From positions 1 to 26,190 of the forward strand of contig CANCBY010000011.1 of the NCBI GenBank assembly GCA_947374445.1: a stretch of 26,190 bases of DNA, given 5' to 3'. The notes beneath the pieces are model-generated. The model saw nothing but the letters and a program-made list of their open reading frames with translations. It ran no database searches and was not told where the DNA came from. Source of the stretch: Pseudobdellovibrionaceae bacterium (GTDB taxonomy: Bacteria; Bdellovibrionota; Bdellovibrionia; Bdellovibrionales; Bdellovibrionaceae). The position numbers and the translations under genes were made by a program. Below, piece after piece: positions 13,106 through 21,264 of the stretch (positions are counted from its first letter, which is position 1; each line of letters opens with the position of its first letter).

Positions 13106-13519
13106 ATGGAAAATGAGTTTTGGATAAATCTGTCGTCAAAAGATTTAAAAAAAGCCAAAGAATTTTTTGTTCAAATTGGATTCGTGCTAAATGAGCGTCA
13201 CTCAGCCCCTCATATGGTGAGCCTTTTGGTGGGCAACAAAAAAGTTGTTCTCAACCTATTCACAGAAAATTTATTTCAAGGCTTCATAGGTGGACATCCT
13301 ATCACTAAAGCCGCTGAATCGAATGAAGTACTTTTCTCGATAAGTGCCGATTCTCCGGCCGCTGTTGATGCCATGGCAAAAAAAGCTGTTGATGCAGGTG
13401 GTACGCTTTACGGCAAGCCGGGCTATAAAGATGGCTGGATGTATGGCTGTGGTTTTGCCGATCTTGATGGGCATCGATGGAATATATTATTTATGGATAT
13501 GAGTAAAATGCCTCAATAG
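13106..13519 (+). CDS. VOC family protein (extradiol dioxygenase-like)
   Basis: ATG 13106 is chosen because AAGAGG lies six bases upstream; the frame extends to TTG 13058 but the added residues are basic and outside the fold. The 137-residue product begins MENEFWINLSSKDLKKAKEFFVQIGF, a first VOC unit, and ends GGTLYGKPGYKDGWMYGCGFADLDGHRWNILFMD, close to the predicted lactoylglutathione-lyase-like group with F-x-D-x-D-G-H-x-W. In that group the terminal metal Glu is replaced by Trp-Asn, as here, so metal use is doubtful. It lies just behind the metallo-beta-lactamase protein gene (51 bp) and may share its transcript, and it converges on radD with only 14 bp between stops. Confidence 0.9.
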   Translation: MENEFWINLSSKDLKKAKEFFVQIGFVLNERHSAPHMVSLLVGNKKVVLNLFTENLFQGFIGGHPITKAAESNEVLFSISADSPAAVDAMAKKAVDAGGTLYGKPGYKDGWMYGCGFADLDGHRWNILFMDMSKMPQ

Positions 13520-13533
13520 CGACGAGATATTCG

Positions 13534-15270
13534 TTAAAGCTCTTCGGCAAAGACTTTTTCTGTTATTTTCCAAAACTTATCTTGCTTGCGAGCAATAACG
13601 AAAGAAGGCAATCGAAAAAGTCGTTGGTATTTAATCACATCTGCAGGGGTCTGCAGTTCGATGGCTAGTTCTGGGCGTTTTAAATGAGAACGTAAAAAAT
13701 TAATATTAAACTTTTTGATTGAAGAAATATTATTAAAAAAATGCGCTTCACTCACATATTGAGCGTCGAAATCATAATATCTAATTTCTAAATAGTGATT
13801 TAAATTTTTGTCTTTGTGTTCTTCGAAAGTAATTCTATCAGGAGTTAGGACATGAAAGTTTTTAGAGAGTTTGGCTTGTTTTAACTTGGCATCAGCATCA
13901 ATCAAAACTGCATCGCATTTTTCACAAGATCTGGCCGTGATGTCATTTTCACTGCCGCAGCTGTGACAAATTTTCAACCGAAAGCGAAATCCACAAGGAG
14001 TAATCACGAGTGTATTGGGATCTTGAGTTGCGCCTCTGCATTTGCGACCAAAATGCTCAAGAATTTCTCCGTCATCAGTTGCGTAACCCCAAAAGCTATT
14101 TTCAAAAGAACAGACGGGACAGGCTACAACCACGGGGACTGTGTTTTTAGCAGGACGTTTATCGCTAATTTCGGGAGTGTAGATATCATGTCCCATGCCC
14201 GTGTAATCCAAGATATAGCAGTCTTTTTTGTCGTCCGAAAGCCGAAGGCCTCGACCCACAATTTGTTGATAAAGACTATTGGATTCGGTTGGACGCAAGA
14301 TCGCAATGACATCAACGTGAGGAGCATCAAATCCCGTTGTAAGAACAGAGACGTTGACCAAGTATCTAAATTTTTTCTTTTTAAAGTCTTCAACGATCTG
14401 ATTTCGGTCTGTCATTTCAGTGTCACCCAAAACAAGCCTTGAATCGTTCTCAGGCAAATAAGTCATAATTTCTTCGGCATGCTTGACCGAACTACTAAAA
14501 ATCATCACGCCTTTTCGGCTGTAGCGCTCGGTGATGTCCATTATATTTCTGATAATAAATGGCGTGAGACGTTTTTGACTCCGCAAGACCTCTTCGACTT
14601 CAGCAGCTGTGAACATTCGATCTTTGTCGGTGAGCTCTGAAAAATCGTAGCAGGTGACAGGAATGTCAATTTTCACAGGTGTTGTTAAATATTTGTGCTT
14701 GATCATGTACGACAACGGAAGCTCATACACACATTGCTTAAAAAATCTTTTTTTATCAGTTTTGATTTCTCCGAGAAATGAGTACTCGTAGATCCACCCT
14801 AAACCCAGGCGATAAGGGGTGGCAGTGAGACCAAGAATGCAAAGTTGGGGATTGCGCTCGATGAGCTTTTTGATGACATCTTGATATTGAGTCGAACTTT
14901 CATCAGCCACACGATGGCACTCGTCAATTACCAGCAAAGAAAAATCGTTAAAGAAATCATCCGGAGCTCGAGCGACAGACTGCACGCTGCCAAAAATTGC
15001 TTTTTGGTCCCAATCTTTTTTTCCAAGACTGGCTGAAAAAATTCCGGCTTCAAGTTCATAGTTTTTGTACTTTTCGTAATTTTGTTCGACCAGTTCTTTG
15101 ACGTGGGCTAAAACTAAAACTCGGCCCTTAGCAATTCGAGCAAGCTCCGCGATGACTAAGCTTTTGCCAGCCCCAGTTGGCAGAACAATAACCGCAGGAT
15201 CACGTTTTTTTTGAAAAAATTTGACGGTGTTGTTGACCGCTTCTTGTTGATATTCACGAAGCTTATACAT
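13534..15270 (-). CDS. radD: RadD-type DEAD/DEAH-box helicase (DNA repair)
   Basis: A 578-residue superfamily 2 ATPase that matches E. coli RadD (YejH) along its length. Motif I is PTGAGKS (31-37), motif II DECH (116-119), motif III LTATP (148-152), motif V TTGFDAPHVD, and motif VI QIVGRGLR (336-343). After the helicase core come eight paired cysteines: C384/C387, C411, C426, C435/C438 and C449/C452, matching the zinc-binding region of RadD. The C-terminal domain ends in WKITEKVF. RadD binds SSB and stimulates RecA-mediated strand exchange in recombinational repair. Length is normal (E. coli 586). It is last in a minus-strand run GNAT - YaiI - radD, 49 bp behind yaiI. Confidence 0.96.
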   Translation of the reverse strand: MYKLREYQQEAVNNTVKFFQKKRDPAVIVLPTGAGKSLVIAELARIAKGRVLVLAHVKELVEQNYEKYKNYELEAGIFSASLGKKDWDQKAIFGSVQSVARAPDDFFNDFSLLVIDECHRVADESSTQYQDVIKKLIERNPQLCILGLTATPYRLGLGWIYEYSFLGEIKTDKKRFFKQCVYELPLSYMIKHKYLTTPVKIDIPVTCYDFSELTDKDRMFTAAEVEEVLRSQKRLTPFIIRNIMDITERYSRKGVMIFSSSVKHAEEIMTYLPENDSRLVLGDTEMTDRNQIVEDFKKKKFRYLVNVSVLTTGFDAPHVDVIAILRPTESNSLYQQIVGRGLRLSDDKKDCYILDYTGMGHDIYTPEISDKRPAKNTVPVVVACPVCSFENSFWGYATDDGEILEHFGRKCRGATQDPNTLVITPCGFRFRLKICHSCGSENDITARSCEKCDAVLIDADAKLKQAKLSKNFHVLTPDRITFEEHKDKNLNHYLEIRYYDFDAQYVSEAHFFNNISSIKKFNINFLRSHLKRPELAIELQTPADVIKYQRLFRLPSFVIARKQDKFWKITEKVFAEEL

Positions 15271-15319
15271 ATTGTCATGTTATTATTTTTATAAGATATT
15301 GCATCTATAAAATTAAGAC

Positions 15320-15778
15320 CTAAAGCTTTCCCTGTCTTTTGAGCGATTGAATGATCGTATCTAGTGTACCTAAAAATTTAAACTTTGCTTTTTTGTCCAT
15401 GGGAGCTGGGCCGCCTCGTATTTCGCCCATGTGACGGAGGTTTTGCATGAGTTCTCGGTTGGCTACGGCCGAGCCGATATTGTCCTCTGTGAATTCGTCT
15501 CCTTTGGGGCCTAAGACTCGAACTGATTTTTTGACACAGCGATCTGCTAGCAGAATATCGCTTGTTATCACGATATCTCCTGCTTGAGAGTTTTCAACAA
15601 TCCAATCATCAGCAGCATCGAAGTTGCCGCTGACTACGATCATTTTAAGTAAAGGGTTTTGAGTTAAATTCAGCCCTTTGTTTGCAACAAGAATGACCGA
15701 GATATTGTAGCGTGCGGCTACTTTATAGACTTCGTCTTTAACTGGACAACCGTCGGCGTCAATAAATATTTTAGTCAT
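15320..15778 (-). CDS. yaiI: YaiI/YqxD (DUF188, UPF0178) family protein
   Basis: A 152-residue PIN-like domain protein. Family landmarks are all present: MTKIFIDADGCPVKDEVYKVA (acidic D-A-D-x-C-P), VVSGNFDAADDWIVE, AGDIVITSDILLADRCV and LGPKGDEFTEDNIG, then MGEIRGGPAPMDKKAKFKFLGTLD (R-x-G-P). The conserved aspartates D7, D9 and D77-D80 suggest a metal-dependent nuclease-like fold, but no reaction has been firmly assigned to the family. Length is standard (about 150). The gene starts three bases after the GNAT stop, and radD follows, so the three are probably one operon; a link to nucleic-acid metabolism is inference from that. Confidence 0.94.
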   Translation of the reverse strand: MTKIFIDADGCPVKDEVYKVAARYNISVILVANKGLNLTQNPLLKMIVVSGNFDAADDWIVENSQAGDIVITSDILLADRCVKKSVRVLGPKGDEFTEDNIGSAVANRELMQNLRHMGEIRGGPAPMDKKAKFKFLGTLDTIIQSLKRQGKL

Positions 15779-15781
15779 GAT

Positions 15782-16300
15782 TTAAAGTCGCTTTTCTATT
15801 TTATAAATATAAGATTTTTTGGGTGGAGTATATGAAACGGCTATTTCTTGAATGCCGGTATTGATTCCACCTATTTTTTCCATGGCTTTTTGCGAGCGTT
15901 TATTGTCTAGACCGATTTGAAAAAAAATTGTTTTCACAAAATCTAGAGCATAATTGATCATTAGTTTTTTAAGTTCGAAATTGTAAGAGCCACCCCAATA
16001 TTTTCGAGCCAAGAAAGTATAGCCAACAATTACTGATAAGCTTTCGGAAGAATAATCATAATAGCGTGAGATTCCAATAATTTCGGAAGTTTTTCGGTCT
16101 ATTATAACAAGCGCACCTTGCGACTTCAGGGCTTCAGCAAAAAAAACTTTGAATACTTCTGGGCGGTAGCGGTCGGGCTGCGGGTGCTGTTCCCAAATAA
16201 GTGGATCTGAAGCTGCCCGTAGTAGGTCATCGTAGTCTGATTGAAGCAAAGGTCTAAGTTCTAAATGATCGCATACGAGTTTGGGCTGAATATTCATCAT
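15782..16300 (-). CDS. GNAT acetyltransferase (RimJ/RimL-like)
   Basis: A 172-residue GCN5-related N-acetyltransferase. The opening LVCDHLELRPLLQSDYDDLLRAASDPLIWEQHP is typical of the RimJ/RimL-like branch that acetylates protein N-termini or small amines. The acetyl-CoA strand is TSEIIGISRYYDYS, followed by a YTFLARKYWGGSYNFELKKLMINYALD segment (Y-W-G-x-x-x-x-E) and the terminal QIGLDNKRSQKAMEKIGG, where the N-x-x-S-x-x-x-x-x-K/L-G element is the family hallmark. The usual Q/R-x-x-G-x-G/A loop is replaced by RKYWGGSY. The start is ATG 16300 or the adjacent ATG 16297. First gene of the run GNAT - YaiI - RadD. Confidence 0.92.
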   Translation of the reverse strand: MMNIQPKLVCDHLELRPLLQSDYDDLLRAASDPLIWEQHPQPDRYRPEVFKVFFAEALKSQGALVIIDRKTSEIIGISRYYDYSSESLSVIVGYTFLARKYWGGSYNFELKKLMINYALDFVKTIFFQIGLDNKRSQKAMEKIGGINTGIQEIAVSYTPPKKSYIYKIEKRL

Positions 16301-16482
16301 GTGAATAAATTTACGACGAACATCGTGGATGTCACGAGTAAAAATGGGCTGTTGAGCTGCAGAACTTCATGACATTGACCCTGAGTAGCATTTTCATCGG
16401 CACGCACTTGATGCTAGAGCTAAAAAGTACTGGTTTTTTAATCAGTTTAAAGTAAATTTTTATTTAACTTTAGGAGTGCCAG

Positions 16483-16857
16483 ATGAGTGTTGTTCAAATT
16501 TCAGAATTTACAAAGAAGGTAATGGAAGAAATTAGTAGCATTCCAAAGGGCCATGTTGCTACTTACAAACAAATTGCAGAGCTTGCGGGAAAACCGCAAG
16601 CTTCTCGAGGTGTAGCTTGGATACTTCACTCATGCACTACGACCTATAAATTGCCTTGGCACCGAGTTTTAAATTCTCAAGGAAAAATTTCTTTCGAATT
16701 TGGAACCTCTAATTTTAGGAGGCAAAAAACACTTCTTGAGCAAGAGGGTGTCGTTTTTACGTCAAAAGGCAGTTTAAGTTTGCCTCAGTTTCAATGGAAA
16801 AAGCGTGCTAAAGGCAGCAAAAAAAGTTCGAAGACTCCGAGTATCTTCAGTAAATAG
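16483..16857 (+). CDS. Alkyltransferase-like (ATL) DNA damage recognition protein
   Basis: A 124-residue protein of the O6-alkylguanine-DNA methyltransferase fold. The helix-turn-helix (HVATYKQIAELAGKPQASRG, with the Arg finger at R42) is intact, but the active-site PCHR is replaced by PWHR (P58-W59-H60-R61). Cys to Trp is the defining mark of ATL proteins, which bind alkylated guanine, bend and flip it without removing the alkyl group, and hand the lesion to nucleotide excision repair. The C-terminal tail is Lys/Ser-rich and longer than in E. coli Atl. AGGAG precedes ATG 16483 at good spacing, with an AT-rich imperfect hairpin (16448-16472) just upstream. Confidence 0.93.
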   Translation: MSVVQISEFTKKVMEEISSIPKGHVATYKQIAELAGKPQASRGVAWILHSCTTTYKLPWHRVLNSQGKISFEFGTSNFRRQKTLLEQEGVVFTSKGSLSLPQFQWKKRAKGSKKSSKTPSIFSK

Positions 16858-16864
16858 TAATATT

Positions 16865-16885
16865 CTGATTTTGAAAATCAGTTTT
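16865..16885 (+). terminator. Short rho-independent terminator after the ATL gene
   Basis: CTGATTTTGAAAATCAG (16865-16881) folds into a 6 bp AT-rich stem with a 5-base loop and is followed by TTTT. It begins 7 bases after the ATL stop, in the gap between convergent genes. The stem is weak. Confidence 0.45.
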
Positions 16886-16929
16886 AGCATTGTCACAAAA
16901 AATACGAATTTGTTGCTGGCTCTTTAAAT

Positions 16930-17286
16930 CTAGGCTTTGCGGACGAATTGGGACTTTAAATTAATTGCGCCTATTCCATCGATTTTGCACGCGATATCAT
17001 GACCATCTCCGCCATCAACTAAACGAATATTTTTAACTTTAGTTCCAACTTTGACGACTGACGAGGCACCTTTAATTTTTAACTCTTTAATCACCGTGAC
17101 GGAGTCACCATCAGTTAAAACATTGCCATTGGCATCGCGGATAAGTCCGTCATCTTGTGTTTCTTCTTTTTCTGTGAATTTAGAAAGGAGACTCCATTCA
17201 TGAGAGCACTCTGGACAAATCCAAAGGCTGCCGTCGTTATAAATATTTTCTGATTTGCACTGAGGGCAATTGATGGGTTTTTCCAT
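16930..17286 (-). CDS. yjdM: PhnA/YjdM zinc-ribbon protein
   Basis: A 118-residue protein matching the PhnA (YjdM) family over its whole length. An N-terminal zinc ribbon uses C7-x-x-C10 and C24-x-x-C27 (NCPQCKSENIYNDG, then WICPECSHEW). The C-terminal domain is the SH3-like barrel with RDANGNVLTDGDSVTVIKELKIKG, VVKVGTKVKNIRLVDGGDGHDIACKIDGIG and KSQFVRKA. Despite its name the family is not a phosphonoacetate hydrolase; its cellular role is not settled. Start ATG 17286 has an AAAAGGATTC site. It stands between the convergent ATL gene and the co-directional RNA helicase gene upstream (64 bp), with which it may be co-transcribed. Confidence 0.95.
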   Translation of the reverse strand: MEKPINCPQCKSENIYNDGSLWICPECSHEWSLLSKFTEKEETQDDGLIRDANGNVLTDGDSVTVIKELKIKGASSVVKVGTKVKNIRLVDGGDGHDIACKIDGIGAINLKSQFVRKA

Positions 17287-17349
17287 GAGAATCCTTTTTG
17301 GAAAAGGTAATAACAGAAGTCTGCAAAAATTACCAGTGAGATTTGGTTC

Positions 17350-18606
17350 TTACTTGTAATGTCTGGTTTGAAATTTTGCTTTTTTCTTTTGTGGAGATTT
17401 TGCGAGGGGCTTTGCTGCAGGTCTCGAAGTCAGCCTAGATTTTTTGCCTGATTTCATTTTTGGCTTTTCACTTTCGGCTGCAGGTTTGGCTCGACTAGGA
17501 ATTTTTTCCACCCCGAGTTTAGCCATCAATCTGCTGTCGCGCTCGGTGATAAGATTAATAACAAGTCCTTTGCGTCCAGCACGAGCGGTACGGCCAGCCC
17601 TGTGGAGGTAGTTTTCAAGCTCTTTAGGAAGATGAAAATTTATAACTCTTCCAACATTGTCTAAGTCGAGGCCGCGTCCGGCTAGATCCGTTGATATCAA
17701 AAGATCCACTTTTCCTTCTCGAAATTTTTTGAGATTCATCTTTCTTTCGTTTTTGTCCATTTCTCCACGATAAATGGCACATTGATAGCCCTTTTCGACG
17801 AGCTCTTTTGCTACTTTATCGCATTGTTCTCGAGTGTTGGTGAAAACCATCGTGCCACCCTCGACCTTCTGTCCTAGAATTTTTTCAAAGAGAGGCCAGC
17901 GCTTTCCGTCTTCGACCATTAAGTTTTTAGTGACGAGTGTAGAAACTGTTTTGCCGCTTCCTTTGCTTCGATAGACTTCGGCTGAAGAAAAAAGTGTATT
18001 CATCAATTCTTGTACTGACTTTGAAACCGTGGCTGAAAATAGAGCAAGCTGAAGCTCTTTCGGACATGCACCAACAACAAAATTTGTATCAGGAAGAAAC
18101 CCTTGGTCCATCATCTGATCGGCTTCATCAAAAATAAGGATGCGCACATCAGATAGATCAATTAAATCCATTTCGAGCATTTGCACCAAGCGCCCAGGAG
18201 TTGCTAAAAGTATTTCGAAGGCGCCAGATGTATTGCGCTTGGCTTGTTCAAGTGCCATTCCACCCAGAGCTGGCCTTACTCTTAGCCGTGTGCCGTGAGT
18301 AAAAGCTTTAAAAACTTTTGACACTTGCTCGCCTAATTCGCGAGTGGGCACCATAATCACGGCTCTTGGCCTTTTGATTTCAGTGACGGCATCGCCATTG
18401 TCTTCCATTGTCTTAAGTAAATGTAAAACGGGAAGAGCATAGGCTAAAGTCTTTCCGCTCCCGGTTTCAGAAACTCCCACAACAGACTTTTGAGTTAATA
18501 GCTCAGGAATAATTTTTGATTGTATCTCGGTAGGTCTAAAAATTTTTTTCTCTGATAATGTTTTTACAAGAGAGGGTAAAATTTGAAAATCATTGAATAG
18601 GCTCAT
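17350..18606 (-). CDS. DEAD-box ATP-dependent RNA helicase (RhlE-like)
   Basis: A 418-residue helicase that remodels RNA, as in ribosome assembly or mRNA decay. Motifs are complete: Q motif FRPTEIQSKIIP (23-34), motif I SETGSGKT (46-53), Ia PTRELGEQ (87-94), Ib TPGR (136-139), II DEAD (160-163), III SAT (191-193), V STDLAGRGLD and VI HRAGRTAR (334-341). The tail from about residue 365 is a low-complexity Lys/Arg/Ser/Pro stretch, typical of RhlE/DeaD members and likely to bind RNA. Cold-shock induction is common in this family, but no cold-shock box is evident here. CGGAGA lies before ATG 18606. Confidence 0.95.
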   Translation of the reverse strand: MSLFNDFQILPSLVKTLSEKKIFRPTEIQSKIIPELLTQKSVVGVSETGSGKTLAYALPVLHLLKTMEDNGDAVTEIKRPRAVIMVPTRELGEQVSKVFKAFTHGTRLRVRPALGGMALEQAKRNTSGAFEILLATPGRLVQMLEMDLIDLSDVRILIFDEADQMMDQGFLPDTNFVVGACPKELQLALFSATVSKSVQELMNTLFSSAEVYRSKGSGKTVSTLVTKNLMVEDGKRWPLFEKILGQKVEGGTMVFTNTREQCDKVAKELVEKGYQCAIYRGEMDKNERKMNLKKFREGKVDLLISTDLAGRGLDLDNVGRVINFHLPKELENYLHRAGRTARAGRKGLVINLITERDSRLMAKLGVEKIPSRAKPAAESEKPKMKSGKKSRLTSRPAAKPLAKSPQKKKAKFQTRHYK

Positions 18607-18880
18607 TTTTTTCTCCGCTGATTCAAATCCGACTATACGAGCGCCCTTAAGTCTATCCGGAGTCTGCTCATTCCAATATAAAATAGTTTTTAGCCCTTAT
18701 TGCAGGACTGAGGTCTAGGTATTAAGGCTTGACGAAGCTTTAGCTCATCGAACAATAAAAGCAGCCAATCTCTCATGACCCCTAATCGGGGACAATTATT
18801 AAGATACGGCCAATTTACTCAATAATTAAATTTAGATTACCGAAGTACTCGATGAAATTAAAATGACTCTTGGAGGATTT

Positions 18881-20545
18881 ATGAGTTTCAAAAATAAAAT
18901 TATGCTGGCGATCGCAATTTCATGCACTATGTGTGCAATCGCGGGAGTTTTTGTGAGTTACGCAAAGGTTAGCGATATGGGTGATCAGGGGCTCATAGCA
19001 AAATCTCGAGCTATTTTATCGCGCTTAGAGTCAGTTCGGAATTATGTTGCAGCTCAAGGTTTTCTTGATGATCTGATTAAAAAAAATGTAAAACTTTTTC
19101 CTGATGGCAAACTGACAGATGAAGCAAAACTTGAAGTTTTGAAGTCAGTGCCTGTCTTTGCAGCTCTTAAAGTTGGCTCTGAAGATGCGGCTAAAGAGAA
19201 TTATCAATTTCGAGTCTTTTCTGATGAGCCTCGAAATAAGGATAATAAGGCGACAGAAGCCGAGCTTGAAATTTTTCGTAAATTTGGCAACGATTCTAAT
19301 CTTCCTGAAATTGTTGAGTCTATCGATAATAAGGTTATTGTTTATCGGCCGGTTCGCCTTTCTGAGAAGCAAGGTTGTCTTTTTTGCCACGGAAATCCAC
19401 AGAATTCACCGTTTAAAAATGGTAAAGATATTGTTGGACATGAAATGGAAAATTGGAGTGATGGCAAGTTGCATGGAGTATTTGCTATTATTTCTGATAC
19501 CAAGGCGGTCAAAGCAGCCGCAAATACAGCAACAATGAATATAATATTTTGGTCTTTTGGAGCGGCGGCAATTGCTTTAGCAATTGGATTTATTCTGATC
19601 AGAGGACCTCTTTCCAGCCTCGATCAGATTGCTACAAGCCTTAAAGAAGCTGGAGAGCAAACTTCTTTGGCGGGAAACGAAATTAATGTTCAATCTCAAT
19701 CATTGAGTTCTTCAACTTCGGAGTCGGCGGCCTCCTTAGAAGAAACAACGGCTTCGACTGAAGAGATGTCGAGCATGATCAAGCTCAATGCAGACAACGC
19801 AGAAAGTGCGAGGGAGCTAAGCTCTTCGTGTGAGCAAAAAGCACGCTTTGGAAAAACTGAAGTTGAACGTCTTATCTTAGCTATGACGGACATTTCTACG
19901 AGTTCTAAAAAAATCGAAGAAATTATTTCAGTTATTGACGACATTTCATTTCAAACAAATCTTCTGGCTCTCAATGCTGCCGTCGAAGCAGCTAGAGCGG
20001 GCGAACAAGGAAGAGGTTTTTCAGTCGTGGCCGAGGCTGTTCGAGCGTTGGCTCAGAGGAGTGCTGCATCTGCGAAAGAAATCTCAAGTTTAATCAAGGA
20101 AAGTGTTGAAAAAATCAGCCAAGGCACTCGCATTGCTGAGGCCTCGGGGGTTGCACTTACTGAAATCGTCTCTAGTGTTGAAAAAGTAGCTTCTTTGAAT
20201 ACAGAAATTTCTGGGGCCTCTAGAGAACAGTCGGTCGGTGTTATAAATATAAACAAGGCAATCAATGAATTGGATCGAGTGACGCAGCAAAACGCGGCGT
20301 CGGCCGAAGAAACAGCTGCAGCTTCAGAGGAGCTTTCAGCGCAATCGAAGCAGCTGCATTTATTGGTGGCAAATTTAATCTCAGTTATGAGCGGTAAAAA
20401 TCTATCTGCTTTTGAACGGGTGAAGCAACCCGCTACAAAACAGAGTTATGAAAATGCACTTCCGCTGAAAGAGTTCGGGCCAAAATCCTCAGCAAAAGTG
20501 AGTCCTCGTATCGGCTCGATTAGTGACTTCAATAAGGACGGCTAG
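18881..20545 (+). CDS. Methyl-accepting chemotaxis protein with periplasmic c-haem (Tll0287-like/DUF3365) sensor
   Basis: ATG 18881 is chosen over 18863 because TTGGAGGA sits just before it. The 554-residue receptor has TM1 at 7-27 and TM2 at about 221-241, enclosing a periplasmic domain of about 190 residues of the Tll0287-like/DUF3365 type: YVAAQGFLDDLI near the start, YQFRVFSDEPRNKDNKA and VIVYRPVRL, then CLFCH (166-170), a CxxCH c-type haem-binding motif, and HGVFAIISDT. A HAMP domain is not seen; the chain enters the coiled-coil signalling domain almost directly. The highly conserved tip is at 347-393 (IIDDI-type, FQTNLLALNAAVEAARAGEQ, GRGFSVVAEAVRALAQRS). It should sense redox state or a gas and control the CheA kinase. 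No Che gene is near. Confidence 0.95.
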   Translation: MSFKNKIMLAIAISCTMCAIAGVFVSYAKVSDMGDQGLIAKSRAILSRLESVRNYVAAQGFLDDLIKKNVKLFPDGKLTDEAKLEVLKSVPVFAALKVGSEDAAKENYQFRVFSDEPRNKDNKATEAELEIFRKFGNDSNLPEIVESIDNKVIVYRPVRLSEKQGCLFCHGNPQNSPFKNGKDIVGHEMENWSDGKLHGVFAIISDTKAVKAAANTATMNIIFWSFGAAAIALAIGFILIRGPLSSLDQIATSLKEAGEQTSLAGNEINVQSQSLSSSTSESAASLEETTASTEEMSSMIKLNADNAESARELSSSCEQKARFGKTEVERLILAMTDISTSSKKIEEIISVIDDISFQTNLLALNAAVEAARAGEQGRGFSVVAEAVRALAQRSAASAKEISSLIKESVEKISQGTRIAEASGVALTEIVSSVEKVASLNTEISGASREQSVGVININKAINELDRVTQQNAASAEETAAASEELSAQSKQLHLLVANLISVMSGKNLSAFERVKQPATKQSYENALPLKEFGPKSSAKVSPRIGSISDFNKDG

Positions 20546-20569
20546 AGGTGAGCTTTAAACGCAATTTTT

Positions 20570-21202
20570 CTAATGAGGCAAAGGGCCAGAGCCTTTTCTT
20601 TTTTCTTGAACTAAGTACTTTAGGCCAATGAAAGCCCCGTAGTGATCGGCACTTTCATTGGCTTTTGGCGTCACAGACTTAGAGTATCTGGTGTCAACAA
20701 TAACAGAATAAATTTCGTTTCTCCAAACTTCGGCTTGTAGTGAAAAATCAAAACCATATTCCGTGATATCATGAGCAGAAGTGTCGATTTCGCTGCCTGC
20801 GGGAAAGTCATTGTGAACAACTCGCGGATCACCAATGGCGTAAGAAGAAAAAAACGCCATTGATGCCGAAAAGTAGGAGTTTAGCCACCGCCGATAGCCC
20901 ATGGTAATATGAATCAATTCTGTTTCTTCTCCTAGGTAGCTGCCGCTCTGTTCCCTTATAAAAAGTTTTTGCATATGAAATATGGCAACTTCAAGAGAGC
21001 CTTTTTCGTTGATATCGCCATTAGCAATAAAGCCCAAGTCACCAAACATCGAAGATTTTGCTCCCGAAGCGGACCCTGCAAAATTAGTTCGATAAAAATA
21101 AGGCCCAAGAGTAGCAGTGACGTTGCCTTCTTTGGGCGAATAGGCAAAAGTACACATAGGCATGAAGGTTAAAAAAACTAAAATGGCTCTGAGGACAAAC
21201 AT
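20570..21202 (-). CDS. Predicted outer-membrane beta-barrel protein
   Basis: From ATG 21202 the product is 210 residues with a signal peptide (residues 1-20, FVLRAILVFLTFMPMCTFA). The mature part alternates short amphipathic strands and polar turns: VTATLGPYFYRTNFAG, GDLGFIANGDINEKGSLEVAIFHM, LIHITMGYRRWLNSYFSASMAFFSSYAIG, YGFDFSLQAEVWRNEIYSVIVDTRYS and HYGAFIGLKYLV, an eight-strand-like pattern. The last strand is followed by a short basic tail (QEKRKGSGPLPH), unlike barrels that end in Phe. I do not recognise a named family. The ribosome binding site is weak. It is divergent from another predicted barrel gene (21265), with only about 60 bp between the starts. Confidence 0.75.
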   Translation of the reverse strand: MFVLRAILVFLTFMPMCTFAYSPKEGNVTATLGPYFYRTNFAGSASGAKSSMFGDLGFIANGDINEKGSLEVAIFHMQKLFIREQSGSYLGEETELIHITMGYRRWLNSYFSASMAFFSSYAIGDPRVVHNDFPAGSEIDTSAHDITEYGFDFSLQAEVWRNEIYSVIVDTRYSKSVTPKANESADHYGAFIGLKYLVQEKRKGSGPLPH

Positions 21203-21264
21203 TTGCAAAGCTTAATGGCAAAGAACAAGCAAATTCAAATTAAATCTGGCAAGGGTATTATAGC

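Noticed and set aside
13963..14442. 159-codon plus-strand ORF
   Set aside because: Antisense to radD, whose full-length family match and zinc cysteines settle the coding strand.
18775..18795. CCCC-TAATC-GGGG repeat before the chemoreceptor gene as a regulatory hairpin
   Set aside because: A four-base stem with mismatched flanks is too short to support; the 18607-18880 gap otherwise shows only a weak TTGACG promoter-like box (18729) and no gene.
20580..20602. AAAGG-GCCAGAG-CCTTT followed by CTTTTTT as terminator of the chemoreceptor gene
   Set aside because: The five-base stem is weak and lies inside the coding end of the convergent barrel gene; kept only as a possibility.
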